Below, in pieces: positions 6,925 to 14,221 of a stretch of DNA of 21,137 nucleotides (positions are counted from its first letter, which is position 1; every line of letters begins with the position of its first letter). Source of the stretch: DATFWC01 sp045801465 (GTDB taxonomy: Bacteria > Pseudomonadota > Alphaproteobacteria > Rhizobiales > Xanthobacteraceae); contig JBJMSU010000095.1 of NCBI GenBank assembly GCA_045801465.1, positions 1 through 21,137 of the forward strand, written 5' to 3'. The position numbers and the translations under genes were made by a program. The notes under the pieces were generated by a model that was given only the letters and a program-made list of their open reading frames with translations, ran no database searches and was not told where the DNA came from.

Positions 6925-8106
6925 TCAACGCCCGGCGTATCCGCGATAAAGTGCCTCGACCACTTCCGCGCCAGCCGCGTCAGCCTTCTGCTCGGGAAAA
7001 TTGGTCGTGACCACGATGCCAAGATCGTTGTCGACGTCGACCAAAATCTTCGCCAAATTCAAGGCATTCGAGCCGTTGTGGCTGAGCACCGGCTTTTCCG
7101 TCCAGTCGAATTTCACCACGCCCCAGCCGAACGCGTATTCGCCGGTCTGCGGCGTGCCGGGTCTGGGGTTCTCGATGCGCGGCGTCTTGACGTGCGGCGC
7201 ATGGATGAGTTTGAGCGTCTGGGAGGTGACGATGGCCGGGCCGCGCCGGCCTTGGCCCGAGTTCCAGCCGGCCCAGCGAGCGAAATCCAAAATCGACATG
7301 TGCGCGGTTCCGGCCGGCCCGAGCATCGGCGGGGCGTCGGCGGCGGCGCCCCAAAGCATCGGCGTGATCTTGCCTTGTTCGTCGATCTGATGGCCGACCG
7401 GCGCGTCCAGCTTGCCGGGCGTCGCCTGCGCGCCGAGGCCGGCCGTGCGCAGCCCGAGCGGTGCAAAAATCTTTTCGACGATGAGCTGCTCCCACGGCAC
7501 GCCCGCCGCCTTCTCGATCATCGCGCCGGCGATGATGTAGCCGAAATTCGCGTACTGGAACGGCGAGCCCTGCGGTTCCTTCGGCTCGTTGTGGCGCCAC
7601 GCCGCGAGTGCGCGCAACCGCAGCGCGGCTAGATTGTAGTCGAAGGCGTCCGTGTTGAAATAGGCGGCGGCCATGTCCTTCGTGTCGGACGGGATGCCGC
7701 TCGAATGCGACAGGAGTTGCTCGAGCGTAACGGTCGCGAGCTTTTGATTCATGCCGGGCACATCGGCGCCCAGCACCTCGCCGATGGTCGAAGTCCAGCG
7801 CAGCTTGCCACCGTCGACGAAGATGCCGGCGAGCGTCGCGGTCATGGCCTTGGTGTCAGAGCCGAGATGGAAGCGATCGTCGATGGTCACCCCTATGTTG
7901 GTGCCGTAGACGCGCACGCCAACTGCGCCGGCGGCGACGATCTCGCCTTTCTTTACTACTGCTGCAGCCAGCGCCGGAAGGCCGTATTTCACCCGCACCG
8001 GCTCGATTTGCGCATCGAGCGATTGCGCCTGTGTCCAGGCGGGCGCCGGCAACGCGAGCGCGGCACCCGCCAGCACAAAGGCAACAAGCCGTAATGGCGA
8101 ATGCAT
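6925..8106 (-). CDS. Secreted serine hydrolase, beta-lactamase/penicillin-binding family
   Basis: A 393-aa serine hydrolase of the beta-lactamase family (PF00144; class C beta-lactamases, esterases and D-aminopeptidases). Residues 1-28 form a signal peptide (MHSPLRLVAFVLAGAALALP). The catalytic triad motifs are S83-D-T-K86 in HLGSDTKAM, Y185-A-N187 in QYANFGY, and H343-N-G345 in LSHNGSN, which stands in for KTG. LLSHSSGI (131-138) is typical of the family. The start at 8106 was chosen over 8166 because GAGGAAGG lies about six bases upstream and the resulting protein begins with a clean signal peptide. It follows the solute-binding gene at 8173 by 66 bases on the same strand, so they are probably co-transcribed. 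True beta-lactamase activity is not implied; an esterase or peptidase role is as likely. Confidence 0.9.
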   Translation of the reverse strand: MHSPLRLVAFVLAGAALALPAPAWTQAQSLDAQIEPVRVKYGLPALAAAVVKKGEIVAAGAVGVRVYGTNIGVTIDDRFHLGSDTKAMTATLAGIFVDGGKLRWTSTIGEVLGADVPGMNQKLATVTLEQLLSHSSGIPSDTKDMAAAYFNTDAFDYNLAALRLRALAAWRHNEPKEPQGSPFQYANFGYIIAGAMIEKAAGVPWEQLIVEKIFAPLGLRTAGLGAQATPGKLDAPVGHQIDEQGKITPMLWGAAADAPPMLGPAGTAHMSILDFARWAGWNSGQGRRGPAIVTSQTLKLIHAPHVKTPRIENPRPGTPQTGEYAFGWGVVKFDWTEKPVLSHNGSNALNLAKILVDVDNDLGIVVTTNFPEQKADAAGAEVVEALYRGYAGR

Positions 8107-8172
8107 GATCGACCTTCCTCGCGAAGATTCAATTTGGACTCCCGCCGAAATGCCGATAGGCGGCATTCCGGC

Positions 8173-9156
8173 TTACTCGATCACCTCGTCGGCGCGGGCG
8201 AGCAGCGTGGGCGGGATGTCGAGGCCCAGCGCCTTGGCGGCTTTGAGGTTTACCACAAGCGTGAATTTCGCCGGCTGCTCGACCGGCAATTCACCTGGAT
8301 TTGCGCCCTTGATGATCTTGTCCACATAAATGGCGGCGCGCCGGTGCATTTCCTCGTAACTTGGCCCGTACGACATCAAACCTCCCGCTTCCACCAGCTC
8401 GCGATAGGCATTCACGCTCGGCAGGCGATGTTGGCCGGCAAACTCCATGATCCGTACGCGGTTGTGAAGGAAGACGCGGTCGGCAAGCAGGAGAAGCGCG
8501 TCAGGTCGTGTCCTGACGATGGCAGCGAAGGCTTGGTCGAGCTCTTCGGACGTCGATACGCCCAGGAGCTGCAAATCGATCCGCAGCGTCTGCGCCCCTG
8601 CGCGCGCCTGCTGCAGCGAGACGGCATGGAAGAAGTTCGTTGGATTCCAAAACAGGGCCACGCGGGACACCTTGGGAGCGACCTCCCGGAGGAGCTCCAA
8701 TCTCTTGCCCTCCAGATCTGGCGCGATCGAGCTCAAGCCCGTGATGTTGCCACCCGGCCGCGACAGGCTCGGGACGATGCCGCTTCCGACCGGATCGCCG
8801 ACCGCCACCATGACCAGAGGCACCGATGTGGTCGCCTTCTTCACGGCAAGCGCCGCCGGTGTACCGGCCGTGACGATGAGATCCACGTTTGCGGCCAAGA
8901 GATCATCGACGAGGCCAGGAAGCCGCTGGTAGTCCCCATCCGCCCATCGGTACTCGATCAGGATGTTGCGCCCCTCCTCATAGCCGAGCTCACGCAACCC
9001 GTTGCGGAAGGGGCCGACGAGATTTGCTTCGAGCACAGCCGTGGAGTTTCCCAGGAAGCCGACCTTGGGCACCTTTGGGCTGTGCTGTGCGCGCAGCGAC
9101 AGCGGCCACGTACACGCCGTGCCGCCGAGCACGCCAAGAAATTCGCGGCGCCTCAT
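8173..9156 (-). CDS. ABC transporter solute-binding protein, PF04392-type, outside the array
   Basis: A 327-aa relative of the array proteins, with the leader MRRREFLGVLGGTACTWPLS, lobe-1 start KVGFLGNS, VPLVMVAVGDPVGSGIV, RPGGNITGLSS, GGLMSYGPSYEE and the tail FTLVVNLKAAKALGLDIP. It also ends in ADEVIE with GAGGTGATC in those codons. However, the last Glu codon is GAG and the stop is TAA, so the ATGA overlap used in the array is absent and the next gene starts 66 bases later. GGGGAG eight bases before the ATG supports the start at 9156. Its C-terminal half resembles the deleted array gene 1, notably PVEQ..KF.LVVN, suggesting that both come from one subgroup. Confidence 0.92.
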   Translation of the reverse strand: MRRREFLGVLGGTACTWPLSLRAQHSPKVPKVGFLGNSTAVLEANLVGPFRNGLRELGYEEGRNILIEYRWADGDYQRLPGLVDDLLAANVDLIVTAGTPAALAVKKATTSVPLVMVAVGDPVGSGIVPSLSRPGGNITGLSSIAPDLEGKRLELLREVAPKVSRVALFWNPTNFFHAVSLQQARAGAQTLRIDLQLLGVSTSEELDQAFAAIVRTRPDALLLLADRVFLHNRVRIMEFAGQHRLPSVNAYRELVEAGGLMSYGPSYEEMHRRAAIYVDKIIKGANPGELPVEQPAKFTLVVNLKAAKALGLDIPPTLLARADEVIE

Positions 9157-9499
9157 CGCTCCAACTCCCCGGGCAGCTTAATAGCGAGAATATAGCACCC
9201 GAGAAGAACGGCGAGCACTTTCCAAGGATGTGTCGGGGGACGTCCGGTTTGGGTCCATCTGCTGCCGAAAGAGGGATGTCCGCTCATCTCGCGATCGCTG
9301 CGCCGCAGCTGCCGTGTCGCGGATGCGGTGCAGCGCGAAACCCGGGCGCCGTGCACCGCTGACCCGCGACCCCGCTTCCTTGCCGCGCCCGCGCCGGACA
9401 TGGTTTCGCAGTAACCTTACGGCGTAACCCTACACCAAAGCTCCGCTCACGCTCTCGGTCCATATCGTGTTTAGTGCCGCAAAACACAGGAGGACCGAC
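9157..9499. other. Divergent intergenic region
   Basis: 343 bases separate the divergent genes at 9156 (minus) and 9500 (plus), so promoters for both must lie here. The only distinct element I found is the TTACG-type palindrome at 9417-9427. No coding sequence is supported. Confidence 0.5.
9417..9427. promoter_or_regulatory. Candidate operator TTACGGCGTAA
   Basis: A perfect 11-bp palindrome TTACG-G-CGTAA lies 72 bases upstream of the ATG at 9500, within a short direct repetition gtaaccttac / gtaaccctac. Palindromes of this size are typical TetR- or GntR-like dimer sites. The regulator is unknown and chance occurrence cannot be excluded. Confidence 0.3.
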
Positions 9500-9988
9500 A
9501 TGAGCATCTTCCAGCGTCTGTTCCAGCGTAAAGTGCCGAACCACTTCATCCGGATCGATCCGAACAACGCCACCAACAAAGACTGGATGATCCTGCTCGA
9601 GGCGGGGACCATCGTCGGTCCGTCGCCGCGCAAGCTGCGCGTCGCCCGCTCGACGCAGGAGCGCAAGGTCGTCAGGAAGTACAACCTGCTCCTGCAGGCG
9701 GAATACTATCTCGACGTCGAAGGCTACGACCCGCGCATCCACGCGGTGTATTTCTGCCCGCAGCTCTACCGGTACGACTCCGAGACGAAGCTCCTGCCGC
9801 TCTACGGCGAAGAGATCGGCAAGCTGATCGCGCAAGCGCTCGAGAGCGGCATCAAGGAGCGGCGCCCGTGGTACGTGCCGTCCGACGACTTGCCGACGGA
9901 GCCGCCGATCAACGGTGCGGTCGAACCCGAACTCGACACGCTCGTCGTCGATATGCCTCAGCGTCGGCCAGTCGCCGCGAGCGCATAA
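9500..9988 (+). CDS. Uncharacterised 162-aa cytoplasmic protein
   Basis: I do not recognise the family. The ATG at 9500 has an excellent ribosome-binding site (AGGAGGA five bases upstream) and is preferred to an in-frame ATG at 9467. The protein starts MSIFQRLFQRKVPNHFIRID and has no signal peptide or membrane segment. The first 130 residues look folded and mixed in charge, with RVARSTQERKVVRKYNLL, a Tyr-rich stretch AEYYLDVEGYDPR, and YFCPQLYRYDSE with its single Cys. The last 30 residues are acidic and Pro-rich, probably disordered. It stands alone, divergent from the receptor gene at 9156, and is followed by two palindromes that may end its transcript. Confidence 0.75.
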   Translation: MSIFQRLFQRKVPNHFIRIDPNNATNKDWMILLEAGTIVGPSPRKLRVARSTQERKVVRKYNLLLQAEYYLDVEGYDPRIHAVYFCPQLYRYDSETKLLPLYGEEIGKLIAQALESGIKERRPWYVPSDDLPTEPPINGAVEPELDTLVVDMPQRRPVAASA

Positions 9989-10076
9989 GCCCGCCAACGG
10001 CGAGCGCGAGGGCGGGCGCCCGCGCCGGCCCCCGCGACATCGCAGAGTGAACGACCTCTCGTTTGAGACGCGCGCC

Positions 10077-10104
10077 ACCCAACTCGGCTGTTGCCGACTT
10101 GGGT
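10077..10104. repeat. Imperfect palindrome 1 (12-bp arms)
   Basis: acccaactcggc and gccgacttgggt flank the four-base loop tgtt, with one mismatch in the stem. It lies 89 bases after the stop at 9988. It resembles palindromes scattered through Bradyrhizobium-like genomes (recollection, not a search) and could also serve as a transcript end, although no T-run follows. Confidence 0.55.
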
Positions 10105-10115
10105 CAGCTTAAGCG

Positions 10116-10140
10116 CCGATCTCGGGTAACCCGAAATCGG
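10116..10140. repeat. Imperfect palindrome 2 (11-bp arms)
   Basis: ccgatctcggg and cccgaaatcgg are separated by taa and contain one mismatch. The element starts 11 bases after palindrome 1, and both share the core CGG...CCG with CTCGG/CCGA. The pair therefore looks like a tandem of related elements. Confidence 0.55.
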
Positions 10141-10145
10141 TGGCG

Positions 10146-10208
10146 GGCTCAGGATGAGGTCTCACGAAGCGCCTCTCGAAGGCTCGAGGGTGACGGCTCA
10201 GGATGAGG
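10146..10208. repeat. REP-like element with CTCAGGATGAGG repeats
   Basis: Two direct copies of ggctcaggatgagg (10146-10159 and 10195-10208) bracket a segment containing the short palindromic cluster gcctctcgaaggctcgaggg. The right-hand 23 bases recur with one mismatch at 18586-18608, showing that the sequence is dispersed in the genome. Similar CTCAGGATGAGG elements are common between genes in alphaproteobacteria. Confidence 0.6.
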
Positions 10209-10263
10209 GCACGATTCTCGAACCACAGGGGTGCGCGCGCTCCTTATATCGATATGAGCGCCG

Positions 10264-10872
10264 CTATTGCGGCACGACACCGTCCCGGCCGACGTTGACG
10301 CGGGCGGCCTCCAGCGTGCCGTCCGGCTTCTTCGTGGCGCTGATGATGGTGAAGTGCGCGCCCGGCTTGAGGTCGGCCTTGGTGCCGATCACGTAGCGGA
10401 CAACGGGCACGTCGGGCGGCACCACGATCTTCTTCTCCCCGTCGCGATATTTGATATTGACCGCGTGGCCCTCGACCGCCGTCACGGCGTTGCCGACGGT
10501 GCCGTTGGTCATCGTGCTCTGCGGGACGGGCGCGTAGGGGCGATGCCCTTCGCCGGTGCCGCGCATGGTCTCGGGGAAGATATGCACCTCGAGCGCCTTC
10601 TGGCTGCCGTCCGGCTGCGGCATGGCGGCGCTGCCGATATAGGAGCCGACCGTGATGTCGGACAGCGCGGCCTTCTCCACCCCAACCACCTGCACGTTGT
10701 CGGTGAGCGTGACGCTGAGATCGGCGCCCTCGCGCGATTTGACCATCAGCGTGTTGCCGTCGAGCTTCTCGATGGTGCCGCGCACCCGCATGGTCTGTTG
10801 TTGTGCGGATGCCGACGAGAGCGCAGCGGTGACGGCGAGGGCGGCAGCGGCCGCAAGGATTGTTCGGCGCAT
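10264..10872 (-). CDS. Secreted DUF5666-like protein, paralog 1
   Basis: A 202-aa exported protein with a clear signal peptide (MRRTILAAAAALAVTAALSS, cleavage near ASAQ). The mature part repeats short beta-rich segments of the form RVRGTIEKLDGNTLMVKSR, then VTLTDNVQVVGVEKAALSDI, typical of small OB/beta-barrel DUF5666-like domains. A conserved RGTGEGHRPY motif follows, and a second domain is similar in style. GGAGG seven bases before the ATG at 10872 supports the start. It lies 80 bases after its paralog on the same strand, so they probably form an operon. Its biochemical role is unknown. Annotations as metal transporter components occur for this family but nothing in the sequence supports transport. 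Confidence 0.85.
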   Translation of the reverse strand: MRRTILAAAAALAVTAALSSASAQQQTMRVRGTIEKLDGNTLMVKSREGADLSVTLTDNVQVVGVEKAALSDITVGSYIGSAAMPQPDGSQKALEVHIFPETMRGTGEGHRPYAPVPQSTMTNGTVGNAVTAVEGHAVNIKYRDGEKKIVVPPDVPVVRYVIGTKADLKPGAHFTIISATKKPDGTLEAARVNVGRDGVVPQ

Positions 10873-10952
10873 TTTATTTCCTCCGCATAAGCGGCGTGCG
10901 CCGTCATGGGCGCACGCGCGAGATCACAGGGATGGCGACGCGACAGCCCGCA

Positions 10953-11585
10953 TCACATCGGCGGCGTGAGGTCGCGCCCGACGTTCACGGCCGGCGCCTG
11001 CAACGAGCCGTCCGGCTGCTTGGTGGCGTTGAAGATGATGATCTGCGCGCCCGGCTTGAGCTCGGCCTTGTCCCCCGGCGCATAGGCCACGATCATGGCG
11101 GTGGGAGGAACGACGACCTTCTTCTCGTCGGTCTTGTCGCCCGCCTTGTACTTCACCGTGATCACCTGCCCGTCGACTCCCGCCACCGTCGATTCCACCG
11201 CCGCGTTGGTCATGGTGGTGCCGGGACGCAAATCCCACGGCCGATGGCCTTCGCCGGTTCCGCGCTGCGCCTCGGTGAAGATATGGATGGCGATCGCCTT
11301 CTGGCTGCCGTCGGGCTGCGGGTCGGCCGTGACGCCGATATACGAGTTCGGCTTGATGTCGGCGAGCGAGGCCTTGACGAAGCTCATCACGCGCACGTTG
11401 TCGGGCATCTGGATCTTGACCTCGTTGCCGTCGCGCGCCTTGACCGTGAGGGTGTTGCCGTCGACCTTCTCGATGGCGCCGCGCACGCGGATCGGCGGCG
11501 CGCTCTGCGCCCAGGCGGCAGCCGACGCGATGAGCACGGCGGCGCCGAGCGCACTTGCGGCAAATCGGACGAAATTCTGATGCAT
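10953..11585 (-). CDS. Secreted DUF5666-like protein, paralog 2
   Basis: A 210-aa exported protein related end to end to the downstream gene: IRVRGAIEKVDGNTLTVKAR, MPDNVRVMSFVKASLADI, PQPDGSQKAIAIHIF, RGTGEGHRPW, TMTNAAVESTV and a closing APAVNVGRD. Signal peptide residues about 1-28 (FVRFAASALGAAVLIASAAA). Two adjacent ATG codons are possible, and 11585 is preferred because GGAGG then sits five bases upstream; 11588 is the alternative. The open frame reaches further upstream but that part lacks a ribosome-binding site. The tandem pair indicates a local duplication. Function unknown. Confidence 0.85.
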   Translation of the reverse strand: MHQNFVRFAASALGAAVLIASAAAWAQSAPPIRVRGAIEKVDGNTLTVKARDGNEVKIQMPDNVRVMSFVKASLADIKPNSYIGVTADPQPDGSQKAIAIHIFTEAQRGTGEGHRPWDLRPGTTMTNAAVESTVAGVDGQVITVKYKAGDKTDEKKVVVPPTAMIVAYAPGDKAELKPGAQIIIFNATKQPDGSLQAPAVNVGRDLTPPM

Positions 11586-11936
11586 CATCTCCTCCCTGTT
11601 GGCAGCGGCCTTATGGCCTCGCCTTGCCCTGCAATCACAACACCGATCATCACGGCTTATTCCGGCCCATATGTATAAGGCATGACCCGGCTGACCGGCG
11701 TGCCCGCCCTGCCCTGCCGCATTGTGCCGGTTTGCCGCCGCTTGCTCAATCGCGATTGGGACCGCCTGGTTCAAGTTCCGCGGGGTCAGGGCGGCGCGTC
11801 GTTTTGTCCATGTCCCCCGGCAGCGCGCCACCGCCGGCACAGAAAAACACGCAGGAGAAGGCCGGCGCGACGGCTCACACCGCATGCAACCTTCCAGGGG
11901 CTCTCATCGTTGTAAGCCTGTCGCGCGAGACCCAGC
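11586..11936. other. Divergent intergenic region
   Basis: 351 bases between the minus-strand DUF5666-like pair and the plus-strand ROK gene. It contains the ribosome-binding site of the former and an AT-rich patch (catatgtataagg near 11669-11681) that could be part of a promoter. No gene, repeat or terminator is convincing. Confidence 0.4.
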
Positions 11937-13013
11937 ATGTCCGAACAAACGATCGCGTCGCCGGCCTTGGCCGCCCACGGTTCCTCCCACCTGCCTTCGG
12001 TGGAGGTCGACTGCTATAACATAGAGATCAAGGACGAGGACGGCTTTGTCGGCGACCGCGCCAGCAAAGGCGCGTTCCGCGAAATTCTGGAGAAATGGCG
12101 CAAGCCGCTGCGCAAGGCGGGCGAGGATCCGTTCGGCGACGAAACCAGCGACGAGATCAGCAAGAAGAAGCTGGATTCGCTGCTGGCGGAAGGACACCCG
12201 GATGCCGCCGGCGTGCTGCAGGGCGCGATGGAGGACTTCGCGCAGGAGCTTGCGCGCGTCATCCGCCGCTTCCTCAAGCTCAAGGCGTGGCGCGATACCG
12301 AGCGGATCGTCGTGGGCGGTGGCCTGCGTGAAAGCCGCGTGGGCGAATTGGCGATCGCCCGCGCCGGGGTGATCCTCAAGGCCGAGGACATTGACGTCGA
12401 TCTCGAACCTATCCGCCACGATCCCGACGAGGCCGGGCTCATCGGCGCCGGCCACTTGGCGCCGTCGTGGCTGTTCAAGGGTCACGATGCCATCCTGGCG
12501 GTCGATATCGGCGGTACTAATATCAGGGCCGGCGTGGTGCACCTCAATCTCAAGAAGTCGCCCGACCTGGTCAAGGCGGCGGTCGGCAAGCTGGAGCTGT
12601 GGCGCCATGCCGACGAGGACAAGGTGACGCGCGAAGAGGCGGTCGAGCGCCTGTGCAAGATGCTGCGCAAGCTGATCGCGCGCGCCGAAAAGGACCGGGT
12701 TCAGCTCGCGCCGTTCATCGGCATCGGCTGCCCCGGCATCATCGACGAGGACGGCACCATCGAGCGCGGCGCGCAGAACCTGCCGGGCAACTGGGAGAGC
12801 AGGAACTTCCACCTGCCGACCCTCGTGGTCGAGGAGATTCCGACCATCGGCGACCACGAGACGTCCGTGCTCATGCACAACGATGCCGTGGTGCAGGGCT
12901 TGAGCGAAGTCCCGTTCATGCAGGACGTCGAGCACTGGGGCGTGCTGACGATCGGAACCGGGCTCGGCAATGCCCGCTTCACCAACCGGGCGGCGCGCAA
13001 GAAGAAGGGGTGA
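11937..13013 (+). CDS. ROK-family protein with permuted segment order
   Basis: A 358-aa protein of the ROK (repressor/ORF/kinase) sugar-kinase superfamily. The phosphate motif AVDIGGTNIRAGVV (188-201), GCPGIIDEDG (264-273), NLPGNW (281-286), HNDA (314-317, D316 being the expected catalytic base) and VLTIGTGLGNA (336-346) are all present, so ATP-dependent sugar phosphorylation is plausible. The order is unusual. Residues about 75-175 (ERIVVGGGLRESRVG, then DEAGLIGAGHL) match what is normally the C-terminal part of a ROK protein, yet here they precede the N-terminal phosphate motif. The usual ExGH and CxCGxxGC zinc motifs after IGTG are missing, and the protein ends soon after (NRAARKKKG). The start at 11937 has only a weak ribosome-binding site. 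It converges with the SecD-like gene. Confidence 0.85.
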   Translation: MSEQTIASPALAAHGSSHLPSVEVDCYNIEIKDEDGFVGDRASKGAFREILEKWRKPLRKAGEDPFGDETSDEISKKKLDSLLAEGHPDAAGVLQGAMEDFAQELARVIRRFLKLKAWRDTERIVVGGGLRESRVGELAIARAGVILKAEDIDVDLEPIRHDPDEAGLIGAGHLAPSWLFKGHDAILAVDIGGTNIRAGVVHLNLKKSPDLVKAAVGKLELWRHADEDKVTREEAVERLCKMLRKLIARAEKDRVQLAPFIGIGCPGIIDEDGTIERGAQNLPGNWESRNFHLPTLVVEEIPTIGDHETSVLMHNDAVVQGLSEVPFMQDVEHWGVLTIGTGLGNARFTNRAARKKKG

Positions 13014-13108
13014 CGCCGTGCGGTCCCGGGTGCTCGACGCCGGCTTGTGCCCCGGGCAAAGCAAAGAGGAGGCACCGCGCAAGCTCCGCGATGTGCCGGA
13101 TGATTGAA

Positions 13109-14221
13109 CTACTCGTTCCCCGCCTTGCCTTCCGGTTCGACAACCTGCTGCTCGACGACGGTCAGGTGCCCGGGCAGCGTTCCGGAGCGTAGCAGCATGG
13201 CGATGGTGTTGGTCTCTTCGAGCGTGAAACTGCCCGATATTTGCCCCGAGCCGCCCAGGATGGGCTCGCGGATGATCGACACTGAGAGCACGTCGTCATC
13301 GAGCACGATGGCGAACGGCCGGCCCACATTCTCCTGGGTGATTTGGGCGAAACGCCGGGTGCCACTCGCGTTGAAGCGGAACGAGGCGATCGGCTCGCGG
13401 GTACGCTGGTCGAAACCAGGAGCCGCATCGATGATTTCGCCGCCCTCCATTGCGACCTGCTTCAGGAGCAAATAGGGGACCTTGCTGTTGAGCTCGTAGA
13501 GGACTTCGGAGCCCGGGGGTGGGTTGCCTTGCAGCGCTTGCGCCGCGGTCATCGACAGGTCCACCAGGCGGAACGTGATCCGCGCTCGCTTGTTGAATAT
13601 CGCGCTCAACCGTTCGGGGTCCTTGACGCCCGGCAGCAGGACGCGAATGCGGTCGAGCCCGTCGCGCTGCACACCGGGCGCCGCGACTCCGGAGCTGGCG
13701 AGGCGTTGCTCGATAACGTCGATCGCCTGTTGGCATAAAATGCGCAGGCGGTCGGCAAATCCCGAGTCCGTCGGCGTGAGCCTGATCAGCCCTTCACCGA
13801 CGTCGGCAATGTCGATACTGCGTGCGCTCGACGGGGTTGCTCCCGCCAATGGCGCAAGCTTGCTCAACGCCCGCTCCCGGTCCTTCGCTTCCCGAATCCG
13901 CACCTCGATGCTGCCGTCACGCGCCGCGAATCCGGCAAACGGGATGCGCTCCTGGCGCAGCGTCCGGCGCACGTCATCGCGCAGCTCGATCAAGATCGCC
14001 TCATGCAGAGCGTCCGTGTCGACCTGGAGCAGGATGCGGGATCCCCCCTGGCGCACGAGTGCCCCTTCCGCGTTCGCCAGCAGCGCGGCTCGTATCTTTT
14101 CCAGTCGGGGCTCGCCCTTCGGTGTGAGCTCGCGCGCCGCCGCCAGCGCCAACAGCGACGCCAATGCGAGGATGAGCGCGAAGACAAGCCCCGTCGTGTT
14201 GCGCCGCAAGTCCAATATCAT
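13109..14221 (-). CDS. SecD-like protein lacking the membrane channel domain
   Basis: A 370-aa protein that matches the periplasmic part of SecD, the subunit that helps Sec translocation from the periplasmic side. A single N-terminal membrane segment (GLVFALILALASLLALAAAR, 11-30) is followed by a SecD P1-like region: RILLQVDTD, AIDVIEQRLASSGVAAPGVQ (167-186), DRIRVLLPGVKDPERL, ITFRLVD, FRFNASGTRRFAQITQENVG, RPFAIVLDDDVLS and REPILGGSGQISGSFT. It stops right after HLTVVEQQVVEP, just where normal SecD continues into its five further membrane helices. No continuation is found downstream, where the ROK gene begins on the other strand. GGAGG five bases before the ATG at 14221 supports the start. 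It may be a stand-alone paralog rather than the housekeeping SecD. Confidence 0.85.
   Translation of the reverse strand: MILDLRRNTTGLVFALILALASLLALAAARELTPKGEPRLEKIRAALLANAEGALVRQGGSRILLQVDTDALHEAILIELRDDVRRTLRQERIPFAGFAARDGSIEVRIREAKDRERALSKLAPLAGATPSSARSIDIADVGEGLIRLTPTDSGFADRLRILCQQAIDVIEQRLASSGVAAPGVQRDGLDRIRVLLPGVKDPERLSAIFNKRARITFRLVDLSMTAAQALQGNPPPGSEVLYELNSKVPYLLLKQVAMEGGEIIDAAPGFDQRTREPIASFRFNASGTRRFAQITQENVGRPFAIVLDDDVLSVSIIREPILGGSGQISGSFTLEETNTIAMLLRSGTLPGHLTVVEQQVVEPEGKAGNE

Noticed and set aside
8101..9195. 364-codon plus-strand open frame opposite the receptor gene at 8173-9156
   Set aside because: Shadow frame of a well-supported gene, with Arg-rich composition and no family signature.
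11904..13082. 392-codon minus-strand open frame opposite the ROK gene
   Set aside because: The plus-strand reading carries the ROK motifs in order; the minus-strand one has none and a shadow-like composition.
13014..13108. Possible terminator between the convergent ROK and SecD-like genes
   Set aside because: CCCGGG-type complementary stretches exist, but the stems are short and no T-run follows on either strand.
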